This document shows positions 6,050-6,631 of a stretch of 6,631 nt of DNA, piece after piece; the first letter of the stretch is position 1, and the number at the start of each line of letters is the position of its first letter. Under the pieces are notes generated by a model. The model was not told the origin of the DNA. It searched no databases and saw nothing but the letters and a program-made list of their open reading frames with translations. The DNA comes from Ignavibacteriales bacterium (lineage in GTDB: Bacteria; Bacteroidota; Ignavibacteria; T3Sed10-11): contig PWJF01000476.1 of the NCBI GenBank assembly GCA_003560935.1, positions 1 to 6,631 of the forward strand. The letters run 5' to 3'. The position numbers and the translations under genes are program-made.

Positions 6050-6631
6050 TTAAATTTCTCTTTTAATTTTATGGATCAGCTCTTCGCGGCTCAACTTCAC
6101 GAGATATTCAAAATATGACCGGTACTGCGCGGTATATTGTGTGCCCGATAATTCGGAGTTGTGCATTTTTACAAATTCGGAAAATGAGCGGTCGAATCCG
6201 TCGTTCTCCACATATTGGGCTACCAATATGCTCTCGATTGCCGGGAAAAAGAGATTATATATTTTAGGCGGGATCTTTTTACGGCTTACATACCGGGCTT
6301 CCATCCGGCTTTTAACCGCGAGCGTACTCGCTTTAATAAGGATACGAAGATCTTCTTCTCTTATATGGAAGTCGGGGGAAGATGTACTTTCATATTCATA
6401 TTCGGTCTCTGCCATCGATGCGTAGATGGTACGGATGAGATATGCCAGTCCGGTAAGCGGATACCGCTTGCGGTAATGAAGCTGCGATTTCAGTATGCCG
6501 GTAAATTCGCGTATCAGACGAAGCGTTGATAGCGTTGATGAAAAACGTTCCTGAAACAGCAGGTAAATCAAGTCGTACGGAATAATCGGAAGGTCAGCGC
6601 GGCTATCTTTATCGTTTCCGACATAAAGCCA
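6050..6631 (-). CDS. Unrecognised protein, 5' end outside window
   Basis: The frame is open from the right edge of the window (first residues WLYVGNDKDSRADLP) to TAA at 6050-6052, so 193 C-terminal residues are visible. A TTG at 6569-6571 could be read as a start, but the frame continues upstream without a stop and no ribosome site was noted, so truncation by the window edge is the better reading. The visible part is mostly helical, rich in Tyr, Arg, Lys and Glu, with no transmembrane segment, no Cys cluster, no Walker motif and no clear helix-turn-helix. I could not place it in a family. It lies 117 bases upstream of the anti-sigma-like gene in the same direction. In many ZAS loci the gene just before is the ECF sigma factor, but no sigma region 2 or 4 signature is visible here. 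Confidence 0.75.
   Translation of the reverse strand, partial: WLYVGNDKDSRADLPIIPYDLIYLLFQERFSSTLSTLRLIREFTGILKSQLHYRKRYPLTGLAYLIRTIYASMAETEYEYESTSSPDFHIREEDLRILIKASTLAVKSRMEARYVSRKKIPPKIYNLFFPAIESILVAQYVENDGFDRSFSEFVKMHNSELSGTQYTAQYRSYFEYLVKLSREELIHKIKREI

Noticed and set aside
6050..6571. TTG-initiated start for the rightmost gene
   Set aside because: The frame stays open to the window edge for another 20 codons and no ribosome site was noted before the TTG, so the gene most likely begins outside the window.

Overview
The window holds four protein-coding genes, all on the minus strand (transcribed right to left), and one long non-coding region. The lineage cannot be fixed. Moderate GC, Shine-Dalgarno-type sites, a fused Wzz/BY-kinase exopolysaccharide protein and an FG-GAP membrane protein suit a Gram-negative bacterium, possibly of the FCB or spirochaete type. 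That is a weak inference.

Right part (6631 to 2762): a gene whose 5' end lies outside the window and which I do not recognise (6050-6631); a small protein with a zinc-binding anti-sigma-type HxxxCxxC motif and a beta-rich tail (5105-5932, GTG start); and, 3 bases after its stop, a 779-residue protein (2762-5101). The large protein has a helical N-terminal part, a Lon-type (S16) serine-lysine protease domain, one transmembrane helix, and an extracytoplasmic part with three FG-GAP-like calcium-binding repeats. The last two genes are almost certainly co-transcribed. Their pairing suggests a signalling module in which an outside beta-propeller controls an inside protease that may act on the anti-sigma-like protein. 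That function is inferred.

Middle (2229 to 2761): 533 bases without a convincing gene. At its right end is a 29-base block that matches, 24 of 29 without gaps, a block just upstream of the anti-sigma-like gene. Both copies are followed on the minus strand by a TATATA tract, so they look like two copies of one promoter or regulator site. Between this block and the left-hand gene lie several strong inverted repeats, two of which are mutually exclusive. They could form an attenuator-like leader or a separate structured RNA.

Left part (2228 to 1): a nearly complete Wzc-type tyrosine autokinase and chain-length regulator for capsule or exopolysaccharide export. It runs off the left edge of the window, but the reading frame is open and intact over 742 codons.

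Taken together, the shared promoter-like block suggests that the protease/anti-sigma module and the exopolysaccharide gene are under common control, with the module possibly regulating exopolysaccharide production.
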